Assembly (NCBI GenBank): GCA_937902285.1
Contig: CALGTB010000011.1
Location: forward strand, 1-32,437
Reading direction: 5' to 3'
From: an uncultured Actinomycetes bacterium
GTDB taxonomy: Bacteria; Actinomycetota; Actinomycetes; S36-B12
DNA: 32,437 nucleotides
This document shows, piece by piece, positions 1-8,170 of this stretch (position 1 is the first letter of the stretch; the number at the start of each line of letters is the position of its first letter). Below the pieces are notes generated by a model. That model saw only the letters and a list, made by a program, of their open reading frames with translations, was not told the origin of the DNA and made no database searches. Position numbers and translations under genes: made by a program.

Positions 1-228
1 GAGGCGGTTGTCCGGCGGCGGCGCTGGCCAGGGCTGCGTCATCAGCGTGAAGCGCCGGACGGCCGGGTCGATCCCGTAGTCATGCACCGGCGAGAACGGC
101 GTCACCCCCACCAGGTCGACCGCGTGGCCGCGACGGGCGAGCCGGTCGGCCACGACGTGCGAGACGCGCTGCGCCCCGCCCACCTCGTCGATGTTGTTGG
201 CGACGATCACGATGCGCGGCCGGGTCAT
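1..228 (-). CDS. Glycosyltransferase family 4, N-terminal part (runs off the window)
   Basis: The 76 visible residues begin with a beta strand (IVIVANNIDEVGGAQR), then VVADRLARRGHAVDLVG. This is the N-terminal Rossmann half of GT-B enzymes of the GT4 type, where the GGAQR-like loop lies near the acceptor site. The donor-binding C-terminal half lies beyond base 1. The ATG (228-226) overlaps the TGA of the upstream polymerase gene (227-225) in an ATGA junction. It is therefore the fifth gene of the minus-strand glycan operon and probably translationally coupled. The substrate cannot be told from the visible part. I infer that it adds a sugar to the same cell-surface polymer made by its neighbours. 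Confidence 0.8.
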   Translation of the reverse strand, partial: MTRPRIVIVANNIDEVGGAQRVSHVVADRLARRGHAVDLVGVTPFSPVHDYGIDPAVRRFTLMTQPWPAPPPDNRL

Positions 229-3041
229 CGCCCACCCCCGTGCCGGCCGGCCAGGACGGCCGCGACCGCCCGTTCCGACGATCGCCCGTCGGCGGCACCG
301 CAGTGGTCACGGGCGAACACCGCGGACTCCGGGCCGTGCCGGTCGGCCCAGCGCGTCGGATCCGCCGCCCAGTCCTGCACCTCGCCGATCAGCGCGTCCA
401 TGGTCGTCACCGTGGGGCCGGGGCTTCCCTCATGGGCGTAGAGCCCGCGCGTCCGGCTGACGAACACGTCGCGGTCGGGCTGGAACAGCAGCACAGGAAG
501 CCCGATGAGCGCAGCGTCACCGATGACGGACGAGTAGTCGGAGACCATGAGGTCCGCAGCCGCGAGGAACAGCCCCAGGTCGTCGCTGTCGCCGATGTCG
601 CGCACGGCGGAGCGCAGCCGGGTCGACACCACGAACCTCTCGGCGGGATGCGGACGGACGAGGAGGTACGTGCTGTCCCCCAGTCGCATCACCCAGTCAT
701 CGAGGTCGATCAGCGGATCGCGCGGCTCACGGTCGAACGAGCGGGCGGTGGGTGCGTACACGACGATGCGGCGATCGCCGGGAAGGTCGAGCCGCTCCCG
801 GAGGGCCCGGACGGCGTCGGCTCCCTCCGAGCGCACGCGCACCGCCGCATCCATCCGCGCCAGCCCCGTGACCGAGGCCTCGCCAGCGATCGCGAGGGCG
901 GCGCGCGTGATGTCGGCGTCGAACCGGGAGGCCGCGAGCAGCAGGCGTGTGCGCTTGCCTCGGCGCACCACATCGCGCGAGGCGGCCCGGCTCACGAGGA
1001 TGCTCGGGTCGTCGAGGCCGATGCGATGGACGGGCACGCCTGAGCCGGCATGGACAGCGACGGCGTCCCTGCGGAGGCGGACGCCCAGCGACGACGTCCC
1101 GTCGTCCACCGCGTAGCGGGCCCGGGACGCGAGCCAGTGGTGCCGCAGGGACAGGCGCTCCACGGGCTCGGCCCACGCGGGGATGCGCTCGGGCTGCCCC
1201 CGATGCACCCACGCCTGCGCGACCCGGGCGCCGTCACCGTTGAGCTGCTCGCTGAGGGCCCGCGCGCTGCCGGCCGCCGTCCGGCCGCCATCGGTCTCGA
1301 ACAGCGCAAGCTCGCGCGCCGGAAGCAGGGCGCCCAGCCGGTGGAGCAGTGCAGGGATCGCATCCCGGCGGACCAGCGCGGTCACGATGCCGATCCTGCG
1401 CATCCCCGGGATCCGCAGCCAGCGGGCCTGCCACGCCGCGAGCCGGGAACGGCCGCCCGACGTGCGCACCGCCCGCCACCCGATCGCCCCGCTGTCGCTC
1501 GCGGTGAGCGTGAGCGCGTCAGGCCCGGTCCAGGACGTGGCACCGGGGAAGGGCACGGTGACCCGGGCGATGCCGGCCTCCGGCGACCGAGCCGTCGTGA
1601 GGTTCTCGAGGCCGCCTCGCGTGATCGCCAGGCCGAGCGTGCCGCGATCCTTCGCCTGCAGGCGGCGAGGCAGGCGGTCGCTGAGCGGCCCCGAGGCCGT
1701 CCACGTGCGCCGGATCCCGGTGGTGCCGGTCCAGGTCGCGGGGACGCTCACCGCGCTGCGGTCCCCGTTGACGAGGAACCGGAGCTCGATGCCGTCGGCC
1801 GAGGCGAGCGCCCCGTCGTAGTCGACGGTCGATCCCGTGGCCGTCACGACTCCGGCCGACACGCTCATCGACTCGACGCGATGCAGGTAGCGACGCTGGC
1901 TGAACGGCACGCGCAGCAGCCGCATCGCGGTGACGTCGAGCCACTCGGCTGCCGGTCGGCCGGCGACGTCGGCCCCGGACTCCAGGTGCGCACAGCCCCA
2001 GAGCTCGCGGTCGCCGCCGGCGACGACCGTCTCGTCGACCACGGACGCCCACTTGACCAGCCGCATGGCCGACCTGATCCCCTCGAGGTCGCCCACGAGC
2101 AGGTGGTAGATCGCGACGCGCAGGCCCGGACGCAGCAGCCAGGCCGACTCGAGGTCCATGGTCGACACGTAGGGCACGAGCCGCGCGATGAGGGCCTCGG
2201 CGGTGTCGTCGTCCACCTCGAGCATCGACGACAGGTACAGGTAGAGGTCATGCCGCAGGAACTTGTGGTCCTTGAGCGCCCGGATGTCCGTGAGGCCGCG
2301 ATCGGCCAGGAAGCGGTCGATCCTCCGATTGACCTCGACCCGGCTCTCGACATTGGCGGCCTCGTGGCGACGCTGCGTGATCGACGGCTCGTCGCTGAGC
2401 CGGTCGACGTACCACCGGTAGACGGTCTCGGGGATCGCGGCGACACGACGGGCGGCAGCGAACGCCTCCAGCGTGAACAGCTGGTCCTCGAACAGGAGTC
2501 CCTCGGGGAACCGGATCGCGTTCACGTCGAGCAGCGACCGCCGGTAGATCTTGTTCACGGAGATCGTGTCGTACAGCAGCTCAGGGAAGGCCGCCAGGCC
2601 GTCGGCCGACCGCTCCGCCTCGTGCACCTCGGGACGCCATCGTCGCGTGCGACCGGTGGCCACGTCGACCCGCTCGGCCGTGCCGCAGACGATGTCGGCG
2701 TCGAGTCGCTCCGCGGCCTCGAGGAGGTTCTTGCAGGCGTGGCGCTCGTACTCGTCGTCGGAGTCGCAGAACATCACCCAGGGAGCGCGCGCCAGCTCGA
2801 CGCCGCGGTTGCGCGGGGCACTGCATCCACCCGAGTTGCGCTCGAGCCGCTCGAGGCGGATGCGCGGGTCGGCGGCGGCGAGACCGCGCACCACGGCCTC
2901 GGTGCCGTCGGTCGAGGCATCGTCGACGACGACGATCTCGAGGTTGCGCAGCGTCTGGCGCTGGATCGACCGGATGGCGCGAGGAAGCCGTGCGGCGTCG
3001 TTGTACGAGATGACGATGACGCTGACGTCGGGGACGCTCAC
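225..3041 (-). CDS. Fused GT2 glycosyltransferase and CDP-glycerol glycerophosphotransferase-like polymerase
   Basis: A 938-residue two-enzyme protein. Residues 1-230 are a GT2 GT-A domain (DVSVIVISYN, VVDDASTDGT, a DxDD metal site at 93-96). Residues 230-340 are helical. Residues 360-530 are strand-rich and resemble a linker. Residues 545-938 match the Glyphos_transf (TagF/TagB) fold, with RPHP at 796-799 and SDYSS at 834-838. The usual HGxPxK stretch is altered to HAGSGVPVHRIG at 664-675, so the family lysine appears to be histidine. In known enzymes this domain transfers polyol phosphate from CDP-glycerol or CDP-ribitol to a growing teichoic acid at the cytoplasmic membrane. I infer synthesis of a glycosylated polyol-phosphate wall polymer. 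The GTG start (3041-3039) overlaps the upstream TGA (3040-3038), and the stop overlaps the next ATG. Confidence 0.85.
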   Translation of the reverse strand: MSVPDVSVIVISYNDAARLPRAIRSIQRQTLRNLEIVVVDDASTDGTEAVVRGLAAADPRIRLERLERNSGGCSAPRNRGVELARAPWVMFCDSDDEYERHACKNLLEAAERLDADIVCGTAERVDVATGRTRRWRPEVHEAERSADGLAAFPELLYDTISVNKIYRRSLLDVNAIRFPEGLLFEDQLFTLEAFAAARRVAAIPETVYRWYVDRLSDEPSITQRRHEAANVESRVEVNRRIDRFLADRGLTDIRALKDHKFLRHDLYLYLSSMLEVDDDTAEALIARLVPYVSTMDLESAWLLRPGLRVAIYHLLVGDLEGIRSAMRLVKWASVVDETVVAGGDRELWGCAHLESGADVAGRPAAEWLDVTAMRLLRVPFSQRRYLHRVESMSVSAGVVTATGSTVDYDGALASADGIELRFLVNGDRSAVSVPATWTGTTGIRRTWTASGPLSDRLPRRLQAKDRGTLGLAITRGGLENLTTARSPEAGIARVTVPFPGATSWTGPDALTLTASDSGAIGWRAVRTSGGRSRLAAWQARWLRIPGMRRIGIVTALVRRDAIPALLHRLGALLPARELALFETDGGRTAAGSARALSEQLNGDGARVAQAWVHRGQPERIPAWAEPVERLSLRHHWLASRARYAVDDGTSSLGVRLRRDAVAVHAGSGVPVHRIGLDDPSILVSRAASRDVVRRGKRTRLLLAASRFDADITRAALAIAGEASVTGLARMDAAVRVRSEGADAVRALRERLDLPGDRRIVVYAPTARSFDREPRDPLIDLDDWVMRLGDSTYLLVRPHPAERFVVSTRLRSAVRDIGDSDDLGLFLAAADLMVSDYSSVIGDAALIGLPVLLFQPDRDVFVSRTRGLYAHEGSPGPTVTTMDALIGEVQDWAADPTRWADRHGPESAVFARDHCGAADGRSSERAVAAVLAGRHGGGR

Positions 3042-3985
3042 GCCGAGCCCCGCCCGCGCAGTCGCTCGGCCCTCTCGATCAGCACCTCGGCCCGGGCGTC
3101 GAAGCTGTGGTCGCGGGCGACCCGATCCGCGAGGGCCAGCCGGCTGGCGCGATCGCCGAACGCGGAGGTCCCCCGGGCGAGGATCGCGGCGAGCCCGGCG
3201 GCATCGGCATACGTGCGCACGTCCTCGCCGAAGACCTCCGCGATCCCGACGGCCTCGTCCGAGAGCACACGGCTGCCGCAGGCGCTCGCGTCGAACAGGC
3301 GGTTCGACAGGAATCCCTCGGAGGCCATGTCGGGCCAGTGGTCGTTGAGCACGATGCCCGCTGAGGCGTACGCGGCGGGCAGCGCGTCATTCGGGATGAA
3401 CTCCCCCGCGATGCGGTCAGGGGGCAGGAACGCGTCCCAGCCGACTCCGTAGACCGAGACGTCGAAGCCCGCCTCGATCGAGTCGCGGACGGCGGGACGG
3501 AACTCGCCGCGCGTGGATCCCACGAACAGGATCCCGTCACCGGAGTCCGGGGCTGCCGCGGACGGACGGAAGCGGCCCGGGTTGGTGGCCTGCAGGAGGG
3601 GCGTCACCGGCACCCCGAACTCCCCCGAGGCCGCGCGGCCCCAGTGCTCGCTGGCCGCGAAGACGGCCGCGTAGTCGGACGGCTCGTCCCGTTCGACCAG
3701 CTCAGGATGGCTGATGACCCAGAGCATCCAGGTGGCGCTGCCCTGCCGCGGGACGACCCTGCGCAGTCCGCGGAGTACGAGCACGACGTCGTCGGCGTCG
3801 CGAGCCTCGCTGGTGGCACCGCCCCGGAAGACGGTTCGCGCGTCCTGTCCGGCGCGATTGAGCGCATCGACGAGGTCCGCCGCGAACCACGTGTCCCCCC
3901 ACTGGGCGCCGGCCTCGCCCTTGGGCGCGGCGACGACGACCGACCACCTGAGCGGGCGGCCACCCCGGCGCAGTCGGGAGAGCAC
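3038..3985 (-). CDS. GT1-type glycosyltransferase (Glyco_trans_1_2/CgeB-like C-terminus)
   Basis: About 315 residues from GTG 3985, five bases after the stop of the upstream gene. A longer frame reaching 4204 would run over the end of that gene, so I reject the longer start. The N-terminal half starts WSVVVAAPKGEAG and is a Rossmann-like half. The C-terminal half has ILFVGSTRGEFRP (about 152-164), NDHWPDMASEGFLSNRLFDA (about 214-233) and GSRVLSDEAVG, the typical donor-site helix and loop of the Glyco_trans_1_2 group. No signal peptide or membrane segment is seen, so it acts in the cytoplasm. It is the third gene of the glycan operon, joined to the polymerase gene by a GTGA overlap. Donor and acceptor are unknown. 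Confidence 0.82.
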   Translation of the reverse strand: MLSRLRRGGRPLRWSVVVAAPKGEAGAQWGDTWFAADLVDALNRAGQDARTVFRGGATSEARDADDVVLVLRGLRRVVPRQGSATWMLWVISHPELVERDEPSDYAAVFAASEHWGRAASGEFGVPVTPLLQATNPGRFRPSAAAPDSGDGILFVGSTRGEFRPAVRDSIEAGFDVSVYGVGWDAFLPPDRIAGEFIPNDALPAAYASAGIVLNDHWPDMASEGFLSNRLFDASACGSRVLSDEAVGIAEVFGEDVRTYADAAGLAAILARGTSAFGDRASRLALADRVARDHSFDARAEVLIERAERLRGRGSA

Positions 3986-3989
3986 CGGC

Positions 3990-5000
3990 TCAGCCCCCGG
4001 CCCTGCGCGGGCGGCCGCGCATGAACCCCAGGCCCCAGGAGCCGTGCATGGTCGCGTAGATCGCCGGCAGGTGGGCCGCCTCGCGCCAGGACAGCCGCGG
4101 TGACGACGCCGCGCTCTGAGCGCTGGCGCCCAGGTCGAGGAGTGCGTACCCGACCGGCGCAGACAGTCCCAGCGCGACGAGCCACGGCTGGCGCACCGCC
4201 GCACCCACTCCGGCGAGCACCACGCCCGCCGTCACGCCGGCCACGGCGACCGGTGCTGCCAGGTAGCGCAGGGACACCGTGTCCGGGTGGCGGCGCATGA
4301 CCTCGCGGCGCCAGCGGCCGTAGTCGTGGTACTGGCGGGCCAGCGCCTTGAGGTTGGGCCTCGGCCGGTAGGTGACGTGCATGTCGGGCGTGAACCAGAC
4401 CACCCCGCCCGACTGCCGGATCCGCAGGTTCATCTCCCAGTCCTGGGCCCGCTCCATGCTGTCGTCGTAGCCGCCGACGCGCTCGAGCGCCGAGCGCTGG
4501 AAGCAGCCGAGATACACCGTGAGCGCGGGGCCGGGCTCGCCGCCGACGTGGAAGGCGGCACCGCCGACCCCGAACCTCGAGGTCATGGCACGGGCGACGC
4601 CGCGCTCGAACTCCGTCGTGCCCTCGGCGGCCATGATGCCGCCGACGTTGTCGGCCCCCGTGTCGCGCAGCACCTCGACGCCGGTGCGCACGTATCCGCG
4701 CGGCACCATCGCGTGGCCGTCCATGCGCACGACGATGTCGCTGGTCGTGCGCGCGATCGCCGCGTTCAGGCCTGAGGGCGTCTTGCCCGTGGGATTGTCG
4801 ACGACGTGCACGTGGCTGTTGGCTGCCTCGATCGCCTGTGCCACCTCGCGCGTGCGGTCCTTCGACGGGCCCACCGCGATGACGATGTCGAGCTCGCCGG
4901 GATAGTCCTGCTCGAGCAGCCGCTCGACGGACTGCCGCAGATGCCGCTCCTCGTTCACGACGGTCATGACGACGGACACAGGAGGCCACTGCTCGGTCAT
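3990..5000 (-). CDS. Membrane-associated GT2 glycosyltransferase, ExoA-like
   Basis: 336 residues from ATG 5000, which overlaps the upstream TGA (4999-4997) in an ATGA junction. A further in-frame ATG at 5012 lies inside the previous gene and is less likely. The GT-A domain shows PPVSVVMTVVNEERH at the N-terminus, MDGH with the metal-binding Asp at about 93-96, and QDWEMNLRIRQ near 186. A QYHDYGRWRRE stretch near 223 recalls the QxxRW loop of processive GT2 enzymes. Two hydrophobic segments at about 247-268 and 271-290 would anchor it in the membrane. The overall plan matches ExoA, which extends lipid-linked saccharides. I infer sugar addition to a lipid-linked cell-surface glycan. Confidence 0.87.
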   Translation of the reverse strand: MTEQWPPVSVVMTVVNEERHLRQSVERLLEQDYPGELDIVIAVGPSKDRTREVAQAIEAANSHVHVVDNPTGKTPSGLNAAIARTTSDIVVRMDGHAMVPRGYVRTGVEVLRDTGADNVGGIMAAEGTTEFERGVARAMTSRFGVGGAAFHVGGEPGPALTVYLGCFQRSALERVGGYDDSMERAQDWEMNLRIRQSGGVVWFTPDMHVTYRPRPNLKALARQYHDYGRWRREVMRRHPDTVSLRYLAAPVAVAGVTAGVVLAGVGAAVRQPWLVALGLSAPVGYALLDLGASAQSAASSPRLSWREAAHLPAIYATMHGSWGLGFMRGRPRRAGG

Positions 5001-6628
5001 GGCTGCATCCAACCGGGCAGTCCGTCCTGCGTGCCGAAGGCCCCATGCCGGATCAGGCCGGGGTACTGCTGCGCCACCTTGGTGAGGAAGTGCGCGTCCG
5101 ATACCGAGGCCGTGTGCCCCGCCGAGTGGCGCACGTACACGTAGCCCAGGCCGTGCGTGCGGTAGACGAGCCCGCCGTCGGCGAGCACGCGGTCGAGCAG
5201 GGCGCGGTCGACGGACTTCGGCACCGGCCGCCAGCCGCCGACGGAGAGCAGGTCGGCGCGAGAGATGAGCATGGTGCCGCCGGCGACGAAGTCGGCGTAG
5301 CGCTCTGCCGCGTAGGTCGGGCGGAACACCGTGGTGTCCTCGGACTCGACATAGATCCAGTCGAGCGCCTTGCCCACCACCTGGGCCCCGGAGTACTCGC
5401 GGGCGAGGACGAGGTCCCAGATGTGCTCCGGTCCGTAGACGTCGTCGTCGTCCATCTTCGTGATGAGCGCACCGCCCGCCCGGTCGCTGCAGGCCTGCAG
5501 GGCCTCGCCCAGCGTGAGCGAGGAGTCGAGTTCCACGACGGTGACCGGATGGGGCACCTCCCTCGCCTGCTCGCGTACGCGTGCGGCATCGATGACCCCG
5601 CCGTGCGCACCGACCACGACCTCGAGCCGGGGGTACCGCAGCCCGGACACCTGACGCAGCGCGTGCTCGACGTGGTCGGGTCGATTCGTCACCAGCACGA
5701 CGCTCACCGACGGCCAGGCGTCGAGGGCGGCCGACGGTCCGAACTGCCGCAGGGCGTGCCGGCGCTCGTGGACCGACAGGGCCTGCCAGCCGAGGGCGTC
5801 GTCCGGCTCGGGCAGCATCGTGGCCGCATCGCCCACCACCACCCCGCAGGCGGTCAGCTGGCGGGCGATCCGGACGGGCATCGGGTCATCAGTGACGATC
5901 GCGCCGGTGCCACGCAGGGCGCGGGCGTCCGCAGGCGCGACCTCGCCGGCGATGGCCAGCGACAGGCCGGGACCGGTGAGCGTCACCTGGTCGCCGGCAA
6001 CCGCGGCCCGGGCGATCGTCCCCGCGGCCGAGCGCCGGCCCAGAGGGCGATGGACGGTGGGGTCGACATCGACGTCGAACGGCTGGCCGTCGCGCGTCCA
6101 TGCCGAGGTCGAGACGATGATCGTCCGCGCACGCTCGGCCTCCGGCGCGGCGCCAGTGCCGGGTGCAACGAGGGTGTCGCACCGGCGCACATGCGCGTCG
6201 CGCGTCTCCTCGGGCGTGAGCACGTCGACGATCCTCGAGGCCAGCGGCGCCGCCTCGACCGGCAGGCCGGGGCAGAAGGTCATCAGGGGGCCGACGTCAC
6301 CTGTCGGCACGGGACGCAGCACGCGCACGGCCGCGGCGAGCAGCACGCCGGCATCGGCCGGGGTCAGCGTCGACAGGCGGAGCCGGGCGCCGGATCCGCG
6401 GCGCTCGAAGGACATCGCGGTGATGCCGGGCAGGCCGGGCCGGCCCAGCCAGCCCTCGACGGGCGGGCCCCAGTTGTCCACGTCGAGCTCGAGGTCGCTG
6501 ATCCGGGCCGCCCCCACCGAGCGGGCGGCCAGCTGCTGCACGACGTGGACGCGCACGGCGGTGACCTGCCACATGGCACCTGCACGCCGGGAGCGCACGC
6601 GCGCACCGGGGATCCGCGGCACCGTCAC
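4997..6628 (-). CDS. GT2 glycosyltransferase with a large unassigned N-terminal domain
   Basis: 543 residues from GTG 6628. I chose this start because TACAGT (6641-6636) lies 7 bases upstream, as in the other leaderless genes here; in-frame GTGs at 6637 and 6670 are alternatives. Residues from about 305 on form a GT-A domain: WPSVSVVLVTNRPDHVEHAL, then KMDDDDVYGPEHIW with the acidic metal cluster at about 393-396, then GGTMLISRADLLSVGGW. Residues 1-300 do not match a family I recognise. They carry strand-rich pieces (WQVTAVRVHVVQQLA) and a PADARALRGTGAIVTDDP stretch that may be Rossmann-like. It is the promoter-proximal gene of the glycan operon. The enzyme class is clear but the substrate is not. 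Confidence 0.83.
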   Translation of the reverse strand: MTVPRIPGARVRSRRAGAMWQVTAVRVHVVQQLAARSVGAARISDLELDVDNWGPPVEGWLGRPGLPGITAMSFERRGSGARLRLSTLTPADAGVLLAAAVRVLRPVPTGDVGPLMTFCPGLPVEAAPLASRIVDVLTPEETRDAHVRRCDTLVAPGTGAAPEAERARTIIVSTSAWTRDGQPFDVDVDPTVHRPLGRRSAAGTIARAAVAGDQVTLTGPGLSLAIAGEVAPADARALRGTGAIVTDDPMPVRIARQLTACGVVVGDAATMLPEPDDALGWQALSVHERRHALRQFGPSAALDAWPSVSVVLVTNRPDHVEHALRQVSGLRYPRLEVVVGAHGGVIDAARVREQAREVPHPVTVVELDSSLTLGEALQACSDRAGGALITKMDDDDVYGPEHIWDLVLAREYSGAQVVGKALDWIYVESEDTTVFRPTYAAERYADFVAGGTMLISRADLLSVGGWRPVPKSVDRALLDRVLADGGLVYRTHGLGYVYVRHSAGHTASVSDAHFLTKVAQQYPGLIRHGAFGTQDGLPGWMQP

Positions 6629-6635
6629 GTGCAGC

Positions 6636-6641
6636 ACTGTA
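6636..6641 (-). promoter_or_regulatory. -10 box of the glycan operon (leaderless)
   Basis: TACAGT on the minus strand lies 7 bases before GTG 6628. No convincing -35 is visible. The spacing puts the transcription start at or beside the start codon, so the first glycan gene would have a leaderless mRNA. Confidence 0.5.
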
Positions 6642-6776
6642 TTCGCTGGGGTCCTCCGAGCCCGCCTCACGCGCCGATCGGACCCATCTCGAGCGCATTC
6701 CGACCGGTTCGTGAGCGCACCGAAAACCGTTGTGCACCAGCGTCTTTCACTGCCAGATGCTGTCAGACCCCAGGTC

Positions 6777-6782
6777 TAGCGT
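6777..6782 (+). promoter_or_regulatory. -10 box of the DUF222/HNH gene (leaderless)
   Basis: TAGCGT lies 6 bases before ATG 6789, and no Shine-Dalgarno-like stretch is present. A TTGTGC at 6730-6735 is too far upstream to serve as its -35. Confidence 0.5.
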
Positions 6783-6788
6783 CCTTCC

Positions 6789-8156
6789 ATGGACGCGGAC
6801 CGAGACCCACGCACCACCCCGGCTTCCCGTGTCCTCGACGAGGCGCTTCGTCTCGGCCCGTGCTCAGCCTCGCAGACCCTCCTGCTGACCCTCGATCCGT
6901 CCTCGCTGACGCCTCGGGACGCCGTCGCCTTCGCCGAGGCGGCCGAGCGGATCACCGCCTGGTGGGCTTCGATGACGTTCGACGCGCTCGTGGCGGCGAC
7001 CGGTCGGGACCGGCGGATCGACGAGTTCCTCGTCACCGATTCCCGCGACGACGGCGACCACCTGATCCGCATCGAGGATTCCGCACGCGAGGAGGTCAGC
7101 GCGGCGCTCAGGTGGTCACCGTCGACGGCCCAGCACCGCATGGACGTCGCGCGACTGCTCGCTGGTCCACTGGCCGCCACCCGTCAGGCCCTCAGGGGAG
7201 GACGGATCAGCACAGGCCACGTCGCCGTCATCGCCGAGGCTGCGATGCGCCTCCCCGGACGCTGGGCCGACAACGGCTCCGAGCGTGACGCCTTCTGGTC
7301 GGCGTGCGCCCGGCTCGAGGCACGCGTGCTCCCCGTGGCCTGCGGCAGCACCCTGAGCCGTACCCGCTCGGCTGCCCGACGGGCCGTGCTCGTCATCGAC
7401 CCCGAGGGCGAGCGGGATCGGCGGCGTCGGGCGCGCTGCACGCGCGACGTGTTCCTCGTCGACGAGGTCGATGGCATCAGCACCCTGATCGCACGATTGG
7501 GCACGGTTGACGCCCACGCCGTGATGGCCGCGGTCAACGAGGCCGCGGCCCACCGAGCAACGGCGACCGCCGGCGAGCGTCGGGCGGGGGCCCTCCGCGA
7601 TCTCATCCTGAGGCGAGGCGCGCAGGGCGCGACGTCGGGTGTGATCGATGTCCGGCTCGACGTCGTCGTCGACCTGCCCACCCTCCTCGGCCTGGCCGAC
7701 GAGCCGGTCCTGCTGCAGGGCGACGGCGTCCTGCCTCCCGGCGAACTGCGCCGGCTGCTCGCCGATCCCGCTGTCGAGGTCTCCCTGCGGCGCCTCGTGA
7801 CCGACCCGGTCACCGGGCACCTGCTCGACCGCGGCCGCAGCACCTACGCCGTTCCCGACCGCCTGAGAGGGTTCATCGTGCGCCGCGACGGCACGTGCCG
7901 GTTCCCCGGCTGCGCGCGACGAGCGTCGCGGTGCCAGATCGACCATGCGATCGCCTGGGTCGACGGCGGACCGACCGACGTGGCAAACCTGGGCGCCCTC
8001 TGCACCCGTCACCATCAGCTCAAGACCCATGGAGGCTGGCGCATCACCGCCAGCCATGCCGACGGCTCCTGCACCTGGCGGTCCCCGATGGGGCGCACCT
8101 ACCACCGCGAGCCCGAACCAGTGCTGTCCGGTGCCGGGCCGCCGGGCGTGGCGTAG
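6789..8156 (+). CDS. DUF222 (13E12-repeat) protein with C-terminal HNH nuclease domain
   Basis: 455 residues. Positions about 30-340 are the DUF222 helical domain common in actinobacteria; the AAERITAWWASMTFDALVA and RWSPSTAQHRMDVARLLAGPL stretches are typical. Residues 365-415 form an HNH module. C370 and C375 (CRFPGC) with C405 and H408/H409 (CTRHHQ) look like the structural metal site, D385-H386 is the catalytic pair, and N400 sits in DVANL. HNH enzymes nick or cleave DNA. DUF222-HNH proteins occur in many copies per genome and their true role is unknown. No mobile-element ends flank it. It stands alone, diverging from the glycan operon across 160 bases, and ends 6 bases from the convergent acyl-CoA dehydrogenase gene. 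Confidence 0.88.
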   Translation: MDADRDPRTTPASRVLDEALRLGPCSASQTLLLTLDPSSLTPRDAVAFAEAAERITAWWASMTFDALVAATGRDRRIDEFLVTDSRDDGDHLIRIEDSAREEVSAALRWSPSTAQHRMDVARLLAGPLAATRQALRGGRISTGHVAVIAEAAMRLPGRWADNGSERDAFWSACARLEARVLPVACGSTLSRTRSAARRAVLVIDPEGERDRRRRARCTRDVFLVDEVDGISTLIARLGTVDAHAVMAAVNEAAAHRATATAGERRAGALRDLILRRGAQGATSGVIDVRLDVVVDLPTLLGLADEPVLLQGDGVLPPGELRRLLADPAVEVSLRRLVTDPVTGHLLDRGRSTYAVPDRLRGFIVRRDGTCRFPGCARRASRCQIDHAIAWVDGGPTDVANLGALCTRHHQLKTHGGWRITASHADGSCTWRSPMGRTYHREPEPVLSGAGPPGVA

Positions 8157-8170
8157 CGGCGGCTACCGCC
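8150..8170. terminator. Possible bidirectional hairpin between convergent genes
   Basis: GTAGC (8153-8157), loop GGCG, GCTAC (8162-8166), extended by GGC/GCC across a one-base bulge. It spans both stop codons, at 8156 and 8163. There is no T-run on either strand, so termination is only suggested. Confidence 0.3.

Noticed and set aside
1050..3452. Plus-strand open frame of 800 codons
   Set aside because: It lies antisense to the GT2/polymerase gene and shows no domain; its Arg/Gly/His-rich composition is what the opposite strand of GC-rich genes gives.
6671..6788. Standard -35/-10 promoter using TTGTGC at 6730
   Set aside because: At 17-18 bases downstream there is only CCAGAT, a poor -10; the TAGCGT box beside the ATG is better.
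6789..8156. DUF222/HNH gene as a mobile element or homing nuclease insertion
   Set aside because: No terminal repeats, target duplication, intron or intein borders are visible; such genes are chromosomal and multi-copy in actinobacteria.
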